Origin: Paraspadella gotoi
Taxonomy: Eukaryota; Chaetognatha
DNA length: 64,000 bases
NCBI GenBank assembly: GCA_051294375.1
Contig: CM119267.1
Coordinates: 13,463,081 to 13,527,080 of the forward strand
Direction: 5' to 3'
Position numbers and translations under genes: made by a program. Of the stretch, positions 34,585-43,896 are shown one piece after another (within the stretch, counting starts at the first letter, position 1; each line of letters opens with the position of its first letter). Below the pieces are notes generated by a model. The model was not told the origin of the DNA. It did no database searches and worked only from the letters and a program-made list of their open reading frames with translations.

Positions 34585-34810
34585 AGTGATGCAAGTTGAA
34601 AAAATGATGCAAGTTGAAAAAATGATGCAAGCTGAAAAAATGATGCAAGTTGAAAAAATGATGCAAGCTGAAAAAATGATGCAAGTTGAAAAAATGATAC
34701 AAGTTGAAAAAAGGATAAAAGTTGAAAAAATGATACAAGTGAAAAAATGATAAAATCTAAAAAAATAATGCAAGCTAAAAAATTGATATAAGCTGAAAAA
34801 TATGAAAAAA
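34585..34810 (+). repeat. 18-bp tandem array, second
   Basis: Units alternate ATGCAAGTTGAAAAAATG and ATGCAAGCTGAAAAAATG in a higher-order pattern, decaying to the right. The array starts exactly at the end of a repeat A copy (GACCGACAAAG). Confidence 0.85.
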
Positions 34811-34844
34811 TGAAACAAATTTAAAAAAATATTATTATTGCCGC

Positions 34845-34905
34845 AGTAACAGTTCAGTTTAAGCCTTTGAAGGCGATTTACATGTATTTTCGCAGCAACT
34901 GGTAT
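34845..34905 (-). repeat. Repeat E copy
   Basis: GCCGCAGTAACAGTTCAGTT through GGCGATTTACATGTATTTTC to GCAACTGG is the antisense of the block at 61258-61322. Confidence 0.6.
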
Positions 34906-35035
34906 TTCTTTATATCAACTTTTCATGACGAATCCATATCTGTAAAAAAATCTTATAAATGTTCATTAGTATAATGTTGTTCATTTTTCACTTTTAGAAT
35001 TTTAATTCAAATTAAATTTAATTTAGAGATGTAAC

Positions 35036-35545
35036 TAAAAATTCGTTGTAATAGCAATTTTTATTTGATTATTGTACATGTTTCGACTCTTAGTATTGGG
35101 AGTCTTCATCAGCAAGTGAGTTCAATAAACCAAATTTTTTAAAAACATTAGTTTGAGAGAGAAAGAGTTTCCAACAAAGAATTGAGCAAGGATAGTGGTC
35201 ACATTTGAGGACAGGTGAAAGTAGGAAAAGAGAGAGCAAATGATTTTGAAATTGGTGAAAAGAAAGAGAGAGTCTTAGGGATCAATACATTAGGCAATGT
35301 ACAACAGTGAAAATTTTTTTAGAAAAAACTAAATATTTAACAAAAGTAATAATAAATTAATTGTTAGCTGATGATTGTTAGTAAGGGAAAATGAAATAGA
35401 AGAATAAGTGATGAGGGATAGATAAGTTAAAGATAAGTGAAATAGTAAGGTAAGGAAAGAGCTCAAAATGAGCTGCCCCCCCCCCCGGCCGGGCAAATGT
35501 GGGACGTTAACGATGTTGTCGGGTCATTGGCCTGTCATTAAATTT
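35036..35545 (-). mobile_element. PLE terminal-repeat copy with hammerhead motif
   Basis: Minus-strand copy of the repeat at the 3' end of the PLE 22856-24593. It includes the hammerhead (35075-35112), GAGTTTCCAACAAAGAATTG, GTGAGGGATAGATAAG-like sequence and the GC-rich CCCCCCGGCCGGGC block, matching 24060-24090 (Gs after a poly-C run at 35477). It then stops at GGCCTGTCATT. Only the element end was inserted, or the rest has been lost. Confidence 0.7.
35075..35112 (-). ncRNA. Hammerhead ribozyme motif (intact core)
   Basis: On the minus strand: CTGATGA, stem II GACTC/GAGTC with loop CCAATACTAA, GAAAC, ATGTA, so the triplet is GUA, which is permitted in the NUH rule. All core positions match. 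Confidence 0.85.
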
Positions 35546-35554
35546 AAAATTTTT

Positions 35555-35620
35555 ACTACGCTTTAGTGGTTAGGGAAAGGTTAAGGGTGGTTTAGGGTTA
35601 GGGGTGGTTAGTAGGCCGGA
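35555..35620 (-). repeat. Short degenerate telomere-like stretch
   Basis: TTAGGGAAAGGTTAAGGG, GGTTTAGGGTTAGGGGTGG. It is similar to the longer array at 39975-40080. Confidence 0.5.
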
Positions 35621-35743
35621 ACAGGTTAAAAACTATTCTCTCAACTAAATAATGGTTAAGTGACTGCTAAAGAATATGAAAACAATTTTTAAAATTTTGC
35701 TTATAAGCGCACGGAAGCATTTAAAGATTATTTTATTAATATA

Positions 35744-37963
35744 TGACACAATGAAAAATAACGTGGCGAGACGGTCTCGTGCTGATTTTGTCCCTTTAAA
35801 ATTGTTTCTGAGCTAAATTAATTGATCATTACTTTTGTAATATGTGCGATATACACTACTGGACATTACTGTATCTGACCATAACCCTTGACCATCAACA
35901 AAAAAGTTAACGAGATCAAAAATAGTAAAAAAGATGAAGCAATATAGCTCGAAATGCTTACAAAATTTTAGACCATTGCTTTTATAAATGCAAAAAAAAT
36001 ATTAATATTATTAAAACAAAACTGTAACGATAACCTAATAGTTAACCGAGACCAAGATGAATATTTTTTACCCATCATTTCCTCAATTTATATGAATCAT
36101 TTGTTTGTAATTAGTCAATTAATCTAAATAACAATATGACAAATTCATTTTCAATTTTCTTTATGAATGGGAAGTTTTCTCTGCTTACTCCCTTGTGTCT
36201 AATTATTTAATATTTTAAAGGTATTTTCAAAAACCTTATATAATTACTATATTTTTCACTTTTTTCAATTCTTTCAAACAAAAACAACATCATAAAAACA
36301 TTTTAAATTAATAAAAAAAATTGATTTAATGATTTTGGAAAAAAATATTTTGAAACTTGAGAATAATGGATTATGAGTCATGAAAAAAATTTTGCAATTC
36401 TAAAAAAATCAGCCTCTAGCCTTTTGATTTTTCTAGAGGCTGATTTTTTTATTTTTTTGATATTTTGATTTTCTATGCAAAACCATTATTCTCAATGAGC
36501 ATAGGTCGGACGAAATTTTTTTTCCAACAATTTGAAAAAATTTTAACTTTTCTAATTAGGCTTTTTTGGGGGAAATAAATAAATAAATTATTATACGATG
36601 GGTACATCTGAAAGTGATATGTCTCTAAATGACAAAAAAATTTTCTTCAAGTTTTATTTTGAAATTTAAGTATTGTACCAATAGAAATAAGTGAGATACT
36701 CCCGCTTTGCCGAAATTTTTATTTAACAAAGATTTGTACTGCTTAATTTAAAAAAAGTTATTTTTTTAAATAACTTTTGAAAGAAAAGAGGTAGCAAGGT
36801 GGATGTGGTATCAAATTAAAGCCCTAATCATGGGTCACCTTTCTAAAAGAGTTTTATTAAATTAAATCCATTAATCTTTACACAGCTTTGTTTAAATCAG
36901 AGTTAAAAGTATAACAGTTTTTTGCTTTAAAAATTTAAATGAAGGCATATGAAATTTTTTCTTTTCTTTTGTAATTTGAAAAAGGAAAGACTGAATTACA
37001 TTTTGTTTATTATTAAATTTTTTTTATTCCATAAAATTGCTTATATTTTTCAGTTAAAGTAAAAAACAAGCAAAAATTTATGTTGTAGCTTGATAAAATG
37101 TATTTTTAAATATTAAAAATGATAAATAAAAAAATGTTTTCAGCTTGATATAAACAGTCTGGACATCTACCTTCTTGTCTGTGAAAAAAAATCGTCATTT
37201 TCATTATCTTTAACTGCAAACTAAAAGCTTGACACACTGCTTGTTTATCATAATAAAGTTGTAAAAAATTATATAGCTGCTAACATATTTGACAAAGCAA
37301 AACATCATTGTGTTAAATTGTATTAATAATTTTTTTTAAATATAGCAAGGAATTTAATTCTATTATTTATCATCCATTTTAATTAAGAGAAAATATTTCT
37401 CATAATAGCCCATTGGAAAGGGTTCATTGACTGACTTAATGATAAAATTTTTTAGATTTTCTTTACTGCCCCCATTTTACAAGATATAAAAGGTCATGGT
37501 TATCATGTCAATAAGTCCAGATTATCTGTACTCTTTCTGCAACCTGCATTCCAAATTTTCTTTTTTCCCTTTCAAATGTATTAAATAAAAAAAATTATTT
37601 GAGAGAACAATTGGCGTGGAGGATGCTATTGGTAAGCCTTAATTACCCAACTTCCCGATCGAATTTTAAATGAGGTTTTTTTTCCATCTATTTGAGACAT
37701 AACACTAACTATTAGTACTATTATTTTTTTTTTCTTATTACAATTCTATGAATAAATATGAATAAGTAACTTTTTTAAAAAAATTATCATCTTTCACCCT
37801 ATATTCAGTCATATCTAAAAAACAAAAAAAGATTTTGCATTGTTATTTTGGATATCAACATATGAAACTATAACGTTTCAAAAATAAAAAGAAATATAAT
37901 AATATTAATAGTGATTTTTTTTATGCACGGAACAGTAACGTTACGCCATTTTTCATTGTGTCA
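35744..37963 (+). mobile_element. 2.2-kb TIR DNA transposon without transposase
   Basis: The ends are TGACACAATGAAAAAT and ATTTTTCATTGTGTCA, perfect over 16 bp, and weak similarity continues to CGTGC. They are flanked by TATA/TATA, so the insertion duplicates TA or TATA. The minus-oriented copy at 44907-47091 has the same ends and contents. No frame longer than background exists, so it is a non-autonomous or fully decayed element. It includes an 18-bp perfect hairpin at 36402-36450. Diverged subfamily members lie at 10235-12490 and 62920-64000. Confidence 0.82.
36402..36450. other. Perfect 18-bp hairpin inside the TIR transposon
   Basis: AAAAAAATCAGCCTCTAG at 36402-36419 pairs with its exact complement at 36433-36450 across a 13-nt loop. 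The inverted copy of the transposon keeps only part of it (near 46425-46450), so the perfect palindrome was repaired or formed in this copy. Confidence 0.7.
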
Positions 37964-37965
37964 TA

Positions 37966-38550
37966 TAAAGTTAACAATATTTTTTAAAAATTTTCATTTT
38001 TTTTAATAGATTCTGATAGAGCTTTAACTTTTTAATTTTTTTTTGTTTTATTAATCAAAATTTTAAACTATAAAATTCAGCCAATGATGTTGATTTTTTA
38101 AGGTTTTTTTCTATTTTTAACTAATATATTGTTAAAATTTAAAAAAATTATTATACTAACTTTCATTTAACTTTTCAAGCTCTATAAGAATTCTTTCTGA
38201 AAAAATAAAATTTTTAAAATTTTTTTTGTCAGTTGTTATATATTAATAAATATTTAAAAGCTTCAATGAAACAACCCAATGAACTAATTCCAAAAGTTGC
38301 ATTGAAAATCAATTTAATAGTAGAATGAAAAAAGAAATTTTTTTGCAAGAACTAGAAGTTATAAAAAGTGTTCAATTTTGGCCCGCCTTAGTGGTTAGGG
38401 TTAAAAGGATTTAACATTAAGGTAATTATGAAATTTTTTTTTTTAATTTCTTTAAAAAATAAGTATTTTTAAATGGTTTTTCAAAAGCCGCCAAAACCGC
38501 AGTCGGCGAAAATAAAATTTTGCCACTTTTACTATAGTAGAAATAATTAC
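37966..38550. repeat. AT-rich interval with repeat C-like pieces
   Basis: AATAGATTCTGATAGAGC at 38012 resembles repeat C; the rest is unassigned. A repeat E copy follows at 38555-38620. No gene was found. Confidence 0.4.
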
Positions 38551-38554
38551 AAAC

Positions 38555-38620
38555 CAGTGGCTGCGCCAATACATGTAAATCACTTTAAACTGAACTGTTA
38601 CTGTGGCACTAATATCATTT
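38555..38620 (+). repeat. Repeat E copy
   Basis: CAGTGGCTGCGCCAATACAT, TAAATCACTTTAAACTG, GTTACTGTGGCAC. Confidence 0.6.
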
Positions 38621-39036
38621 CGGTACTTGCAAAAATATTTTATAAATCAAAACAATATTATTTTTGTATCAAAGTATGATATATGATTAAAATGCTTTTA
38701 TCAAAACATAGAATAAGAAATAAAATAAAATAGAATAAGAAAAAATACTTATTAAAAAATTAAAAAAAAACATTTTAAAAGATTTAAAATAATAAAAATT
38801 TACAAAAATAATTGCTATTTTGTTAAAGAGCCGGTACAAGTGAATTTCAATGGACAAAACATTTCTTATGTGGCTCTATACCCAAATAATTAATTTTTTA
38901 ATATTTATTTATAAATAGAAAAGGCTAAAATTCTTTTGGATAATTTTTATTGTATTAGATTTTTTTTTTGTTGTTTGTGCAACTAAGGAGAGTAACAAAA
39001 AAATTGTTTGAACAACAATTTATTATATTTTTTAAG

Positions 39037-39072
39037 GACATGTTTCGACTCTGTTTTTCGAGTCTTCATCAG
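39037..39072 (-). ncRNA. Hammerhead ribozyme motif (intact core)
   Basis: On the minus strand: CTGATGA, stem II GACTC/GAGTC with loop GAAAAACA, GAAAC, ATGTC with GUC triplet. Confidence 0.87.
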
Positions 39073-39297
39073 CAAGTGAAAATATATCAGTCACATATCT
39101 CAAACATCAGTTTTGGAGAATGAGAGAGAGAGTTTCCAACAAAGAATTGAGTGAGGGATAGTGGTCAGATGTAAGGACAGGTAAAGGTAAGAGCAGGGAA
39201 AAAGAGAGTAAATGAATTTGAAGATTGAAAAATTTGGTGAAAGAGAAATCAATACATTAGGCAATGTACAACAATGATAAAATTATATTTTCACTTG

Positions 39298-39333
39298 CTG
39301 ATGAAGATGAGAAAAACAGAGTCGAAACATGTC
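39298..39333 (+). ncRNA. Hammerhead ribozyme motif, stem II damaged
   Basis: CTGATGA, then GATGA where the partner arm has GACTC, loop, GAGTC, GAAAC and ATGTC. The core and triplet are intact, but stem II cannot pair fully. Confidence 0.7.
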
Positions 39334-39440
39334 CTTAAAAAACAAATTGTTGTTCAAACAAATTTTTTGTTACTCTCCTTGATGGATAATTTTTAAATTT
39401 TAAGACCAGATTCAGATAGCTCATAAAAAGTTATCGGCGA

Positions 39441-39974
39441 TCCCGGAGTTGAATTTCCTCTGGAGGCTTATGGGAAAACAAAGAGAAAGAAGAAAAAATA
39501 AAGTTCGTTTCTTTACGGAAAAAAAAATTTAAGACCGTAACAACAATGATATTAAAAACGTTTTTAAGCTTCACGAGCTAAGGATTTCTTTTTAATTCTT
39601 TAAAAAATTTAATTATAATATTTTTTTTATTGCCTTAAATAGATATTTATATTTATAGTTTTTATTTATGATAACCACGATCATTTAATAATTCGGATAT
39701 GTTTTGGTTCTGGTTTTTTGAACCTTCATCAACCAGTTTTGATAAATATTTGGATACTAACTTTGAGAGATAGAGAGAGGGGCAATTTTAACCTTGATTA
39801 TCTCTCACTCTTTCCAAATTATTAAATGACCATTGTAATCATAAAACTCTGTTACTTTGTAAATATTATTATTATATTTTTTATAATTTTATTAATATTT
39901 AAATATTATTTTTTAAAATATTAAATTATTGTATACTTAAGCCGAAACTTAATTTTAAATTTAACTCTAATTTA
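39441..39974. other. AT-rich interval with a decayed HHR copy
   Basis: The segment GAATTTCCTCTGGAGGCTTA (39450) has an inverted partner near 40335 (GGCCTCCAGAGGGCATTGA), suggesting a larger inverted element at about 39440-40370 around the telomere-like array. No gene is seen. Confidence 0.5.
39697..39732 (-). ncRNA. Decayed hammerhead motif
   Basis: On the minus strand: TTGATGA, stem II GGTTC/GAACC perfect, AAAAC and ATATC. Two core changes are present. Confidence 0.5.
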
Positions 39975-40085
39975 CCCTTAACTTACCCCTAACCTAAACT
40001 TACCTCTACCCCTAACTTACCCTTAACCCTAACTTACCCCTAACCCTAACTTACCCCTAACCTATTTTTAACCTTAATTTATTTT
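39975..40085 (+). repeat. Interstitial telomere-like array
   Basis: Tandem units of CTTACCCCTAACCCTAA (17 bp) and variants. The complement contains TTAGGGTTAGGGG, close to the animal telomere repeat TTAGGG. It is embedded in AT-rich DNA together with HHR element fragments. Confidence 0.75.
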
Positions 40086-40369
40086 TCTAATTATTTTATA
40101 CTTATTCTTAATTTATTCTTAACCATAATTTATTGTAACCTTAATTTTTACCGAAATAAATATATTGGTTATACCAATTTCATATAACAAAAATAAAAAA
40201 TATTAAAAAAAAATTATATCTGAATTCCTTTATTTTTTTTCCCAAAATGTTATCCTCTTTCCTTTCCATTTCGTTCCTCTTCTTTTTTCCGTTAATTCTT
40301 TAAGAAAAACCTTGTTCTTCGTTTTCCCATAGGCCTCCAGAGGGCATTGATCTCCAGGAATGCCAAGTT

Positions 40370-40720
40370 ATCTACACAAAGTATTATTCTTTTTTAAATA
40401 TTTTCATGATGAGTCAAAAATAAGAAAAACCGTAAATCTTTCGATGGTTTTATCATTTTTTTATATTTTCACATAGAAAACGTAAGAATTTTTAAAAGCT
40501 GTAATTATATTTCTTGTTTAATCCATCAAAAAATTTTAAGATTTCAAAAAAAAATTTTATAATGTAAAAAAAGACAAGTAATATTAAGATTATAATATTT
40601 ACATTACGTATAATGTAAATTTTTTTTAAAAATGAGTGCTTAAATATTTAGTCAAAACTAAAAATACTTTGCTAATAATCGAAATTTTATATTATTTCTG
40701 GAGTTGGTCCCTACTTAATG
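40370..40720 (-). repeat. Repeat C copy, continuation
   Basis: CTACACAAAGTATTATTC, TGATGAGTCAAAAATAAG, ATCCATCAAAAAATTTTAAG, and at the end TTCTGGAGTTGGTCCCTA, a block also found at 13668 and 24828. Confidence 0.6.
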
Positions 40721-41580
40721 TTACAAAAGAAATAATGGTTCTTAATCCTTTGAGATCTAAAAATGAAATGCACTAAAATATCGGCCTCCCTCTCGTCTCT
40801 TTTTGTTTATTCTACTTAGACAAAATGTTTACAAAATAGTCCTGTGAATCTATGAAATATTAAACTTTGGAACTTACAGAATTAAGAGAGAAAAAATTTG
40901 AAAGAAAGACAATTACTAAATTGGAGGCTAATTAAAATATTACTCACACCTTATAGTTTATAAGATTTTTTTAAAAATAAAAGGCGGCGCCAGTAGTCGC
41001 TTAGATTTGATTTTTAACAAATGAGCAACAAACTATAGGCAATAAGGCGGGCCAAAATTAACTTAAATTAATAATAGGGACGATTCCGCAATCTATTTCA
41101 ATGACCCCTGATATAATCTTCTTATCAGCGTAAAAAAAATTTTAAAAAAATTTTCAGTATCACACACGGAAACATTTCTTTGTCCAAATAACGAAACTCT
41201 TCAAATCACAATTTTCTCGCATTCTGATTGGCTGAAAGAGGTCACGTGACATACCAATTTTTGTTTTTATCCATACTCAGTAGTAGTTAAAGATAATTAA
41301 TCATGTATTCATGTGCAAAAGTGTATTTCAAATTTATATTATTTTTTTTGACAGAAAAAATGCAATAAGATAACAAGAAAATATTTCAAATATAACAAAA
41401 AACAAAATAATTGGCATATTTTTACATTCGCAGACCAGGATTTTGTGGTCAGTTTTTTTTTTTTTTGCTTCTTATGACCGACTTAAAAATCTAAAAAAAT
41501 ACTGGTATGGGTAAAAAAAATTTTTATTACAAATCCCTAACTACCCTTAATCCCTAACCAAAAATATAACAAAATATTGT
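40721..41580. other. AT-rich interval, no gene seen
   Basis: GCTGAAAGAGGTCACGTGACA (about 41231) contains an E-box/USF-type GTCACGTGAC palindrome without a nearby gene start. Bases 41412-41575 match 12955-13160. Confidence 0.45.
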
Positions 41581-41637
41581 TTTTTCTTTCTTTTCCTTGT
41601 TTGTTTACGTACAAGTTTTATTAAGAAAAAAATTTCG

Positions 41638-41671
41638 GACAGGTTTCGGCTTCAATGTAAACTTTTATCAG
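41638..41671 (-). ncRNA. Decayed hammerhead motif
   Basis: On the minus strand: CTGATAA (core G to A), weak stem II, GAAAC, TGTC. Confidence 0.5.
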
Positions 41672-41784
41672 CGCAAAAACGAATTGATTTGTGAAACATA
41701 TTTTCACAGACTTTTAAAATTGGAGAAAGAGAGAGAAAAAAAGAGTCTGAAAATATTTGTTTCCCCAATCAATTCGTTTTTGCG

Positions 41785-41818
41785 CTGATGAAAGCTTACA
41801 TTAAATCTGAAACATGTC
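41785..41818 (+). ncRNA. Hammerhead ribozyme motif, core intact
   Basis: CTGATGA, GAAAC and ATGTC with GUC triplet are all intact. Stem II (AGCTT with ATCT) is weakened compared with the copy at 16357. Confidence 0.65.
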
Positions 41819-41850
41819 CGAAATTTATGTTTCTTTATAAAACTCGTATG

Positions 41851-42083
41851 TTATGGTGGACTAAAATCCAACAACCGTTCATCAGCGGCCATTGGTGCCG
41901 GAGGCAAGTCATTCGCCTCCCAACCCAAAGGTCCGGGGTTCTAGCCCGGTGATCGCCTAGCAGTTAAGAGGGACGGGGCGCTTAACCCGCCTGTAACATG
42001 GTGTTACAGCCTGATCCGAAGCTCAGGGACTGCTTACATTGAACGGTTCTGTCACTAACACAACAATAATTACTGTCTCTTCA
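41851..42083 (+). mobile_element. tRNA-derived SINE family 1 (full length)
   Basis: Nearly identical to 26224-26459, including GGTTCTAGCCC and the terminal TTACTGTCTCTTCA. It splits the right arm of the HHR element. ATGT on both sides may be a short target duplication. Confidence 0.82.
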
Positions 42084-42087
42084 ATGT

Positions 42088-42770
42088 AAACAAACAATTC
42101 ATTTTCTACCTCAAATATAAAAAAAGCAATTGTAATTATTTCCTTTCTTTTCGTTATTCCTAAAAAAAAAACAAAATAAATTTTAAAAAAATTATTGTTT
42201 ATTATATCATTGTTTGCGCTGCCTCTGGTTTCAGACTTATTTTACAAATGGCGACGATCGAGGTTTCAAAAGTTGTTTATTTATCGAAGTTAAAAAACAG
42301 GCGAGGACATAAAAGCATTTCCAAATTGTTTGTAAACAATCCAAATAAACATTAAAATTTCGGTTAAAAGGTAAATAAATGGTCTTAAAACCGTTTCGAC
42401 GTCGTAATCTCTTACAAGATTTTACAAAATTTCAAATCAAACGTTATCTAAAATAACCCAGATTGCCTCAGCCAACTCTTTTTCCACTTCTTCAATTATC
42501 CGTTGTCGCGACTCCCGATTGCGAATTTGGGAAACTTGAACCAAGATATTTTCATTCCTAATCGTCGGACGTTGAGCCGTCTCCCCCTACGGCGACGCTC
42601 GTAACTGTCGATACAATAATTATAAAATTTGTATTTCTGAACCAAAAAAATGTGTATTGCGCAAACTATGACTCGACGCTAGAGGGAAAACAAAATTAAA
42701 TGGATAAACAAAGCACCGACCGGTGGTAGCTGAAGTTGGTTGCGGACATCGAATAGTAAAGTTACCCAAA
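42088..42770. repeat. Longer copy of the 16441-16606 segment
   Basis: Shared ends at 42088-42120 and 42640-42710. The central 42220-42620 is absent from the 16-kb copy and carries exon-like frames on both strands: a plus-strand 35-codon frame at 42249-42356 and the better minus-strand frame at 42437-42586. Confidence 0.45.
42437..42586 (-). CDS. Exon-like fragment, unknown protein (terminal exon candidate)
   Basis: A 49-codon frame ends in TGA and is preceded by CCGTAG, usable as a splice acceptor. Its product starts GETAQRPTIRNENILVQ and continues with a charged helix-like stretch (RNRESRQRIIEEVEKELAEA) before VILDNV. Heptad-like spacing suggests a short coiled coil. The composition is coding-like and not AT-biased. 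No family was recognised and no upstream exon could be identified. It may equally be an orphan duplicated exon carried by the repeat around it. Confidence 0.35.
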   Translation of the reverse strand, partial: GETAQRPTIRNENILVQVSQIRNRESRQRIIEEVEKELAEAIWVILDNV

Positions 42771-42948
42771 TAATTGATAAGCGACATATCTTGAGCGGGA
42801 TTCTAGAGTAATACCATATAAACAATTTTTATAAACAGACCTTTTTGTGTGATTTCTCTCTTTTCGTTGTTGTAATTGCATTTAGTGAAAACAAAAGTTT
42901 TTGTTATTTTGACAACAATTTTTTTTATTATTCTTTGAGAGTCATCGC

Positions 42949-43086
42949 ATGTACCGAGATACTGAGTCCACCGCCTCGGCTATGGTCGAGCTTTCGGATA
43001 CAGCTCCGTTTCTTCTTTGGAAATCAAAGAAAGTTGGGCCTTCAACGGTGCTATCGCCATCCCTGAGGGATAGGAGGCTTTCCAAG
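42949..43086 (+). CDS. Exon-like fragment, possible first coding exon
   Basis: 46 codons from ATG to AAG|GTATAT, a good 5' splice site. The product begins MYRDTESTASAMVELSDTAP and contains LRDRRLSK at the end. It is balanced in composition and clearly different from the AT-rich flanks. The opposite strand is also open (42942-43238), so the strand is not certain. No domain is recognised and a following exon was not found in the next 3 kb. Confidence 0.35.
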
Positions 43087-43239
43087 GTATATACACAAAA
43101 AACTAGGTTTGTAAAGATAAATTTCTCAAAAAAGGCGCACATCGTAAATACATACAAACTAAATATAAACCATGAACAAAAAGTACTGTAGACTAAACCT
43201 AAGACAACCGAATCTTGTAGAACAATTAAGGCTGTCATT

Positions 43240-43895
43240 GAATTCTACACGGCGGCGCAAAAAAAAGTAGCCACTTCTTTCATACCAGATTTTATAGCAA
43301 AAAATAAATAAATTAAATTAAAAAATTATCCGAATTTAACCGTTAAAATAAATATGTTAACAGTTAGGTTAAAATTATTTTTAACCATTAATAACCATTA
43401 ACGGTTATTGTAACCTTACTTAAAATGAAACTAGAATTACAGTATTCACATCACTCCTCATCTAACGATATAAAAATATATGAAAAAAACCTCTGACTTT
43501 TTTCGGAATAATTTTTTTCTAATTATATATAAATCCTTCTTTTTTGTTGTATAGATTAAAGAGACAGTTTGAGTATTTTAACAAAAACATTTTAATTTAA
43601 TAATGGACGAATATATTTTGGCTCAAATTCGAGCCTTCATTAGCGCTAAATTATTATTATTTTTTACAAAAAAATTTAGTGCTGATGAAGGATCCAATTT
43701 GAGACTGATTTTAAAATCTTGCTGTATTCTACTGCCTGAACCAATTCAAATTTTTCTTGCACTAATGAATAGCTATTTAAAAATGTAATACTTTTCATAT
43801 ATATTTTCTTAAAATTAAAAAAAAATAGTGGCGTATTTAAAAATACCTAGTGGCTACTTTTTTTGCGCCGCAGTGTATTCATCATTTAAGTAATT
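43240..43895. other. Interval with a decayed inverted HHR pair
   Basis: CTAATGA on the minus strand (about 43637-43643, with GGCTC/GAGCC stem II) and CTGATGA on the plus strand (43683-43689) are arranged as in the palindromic HHR elements, but both GAAA boxes are lost. Flanking GTGGC...TACTTTTTTTGCGCCGC (43255-43290, 43828-43873) is repeated in inverted order, so the pair may be inside a TIR element of about 620 bp (GGCGGCGCAAAAAAAAGTAG / CTACTTTTTTTGCGCCGC). Confidence 0.5.
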
Positions 43896-43896
43896 T

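Larger units (their letters stand above)
38950..39383. mobile_element. Short palindromic HHR element with 12-bp target duplication
   Basis: The arms run AAGGAGAGTAACAAAAAAAT (from 38984) and ATTTTTTGTTACTCTCCTT (to 39380), each with an outward-reading hammerhead (39037-39072 minus, 39298-39333 plus). The centre holds the conserved PLE piece AGTTTCCAACAAAGAATTGA and CAATACATTAGGCAATGTAC. The host repeat C shows GGATAATTTTTA at 38938-38949 and 39384-39395. There is no protein. It is a miniature relative of the PLE at 22856-24593. Confidence 0.85.
38870..39440 (-). repeat. Repeat C copy, split by an HHR element
   Basis: Left part 38870-38949, right part 39384-39440, with GGATAATTTTTA on both sides of the insert. 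It continues after another interruption at 40370-40720. Confidence 0.6.
41590..41850. mobile_element. Palindromic HHR element (uninterrupted copy)
   Basis: It has the same structure as 15181-16440 without the MITE: arms with TTTCGGACAGGTTTCGGCTT (41632) and CATGTCCGAAATTTATG (41813), each carrying a hammerhead, with about 110 bp between. The right arm is interrupted at 41851 by a SINE, and the element's end (TAAACAAACAATTC) resumes at 42087. Confidence 0.75.

Noticed and set aside
33885-34818. Frames with FFNLHH or IIFSTC repeats on the minus strand
   Set aside because: Translations of the 18-bp minisatellite in all frames.
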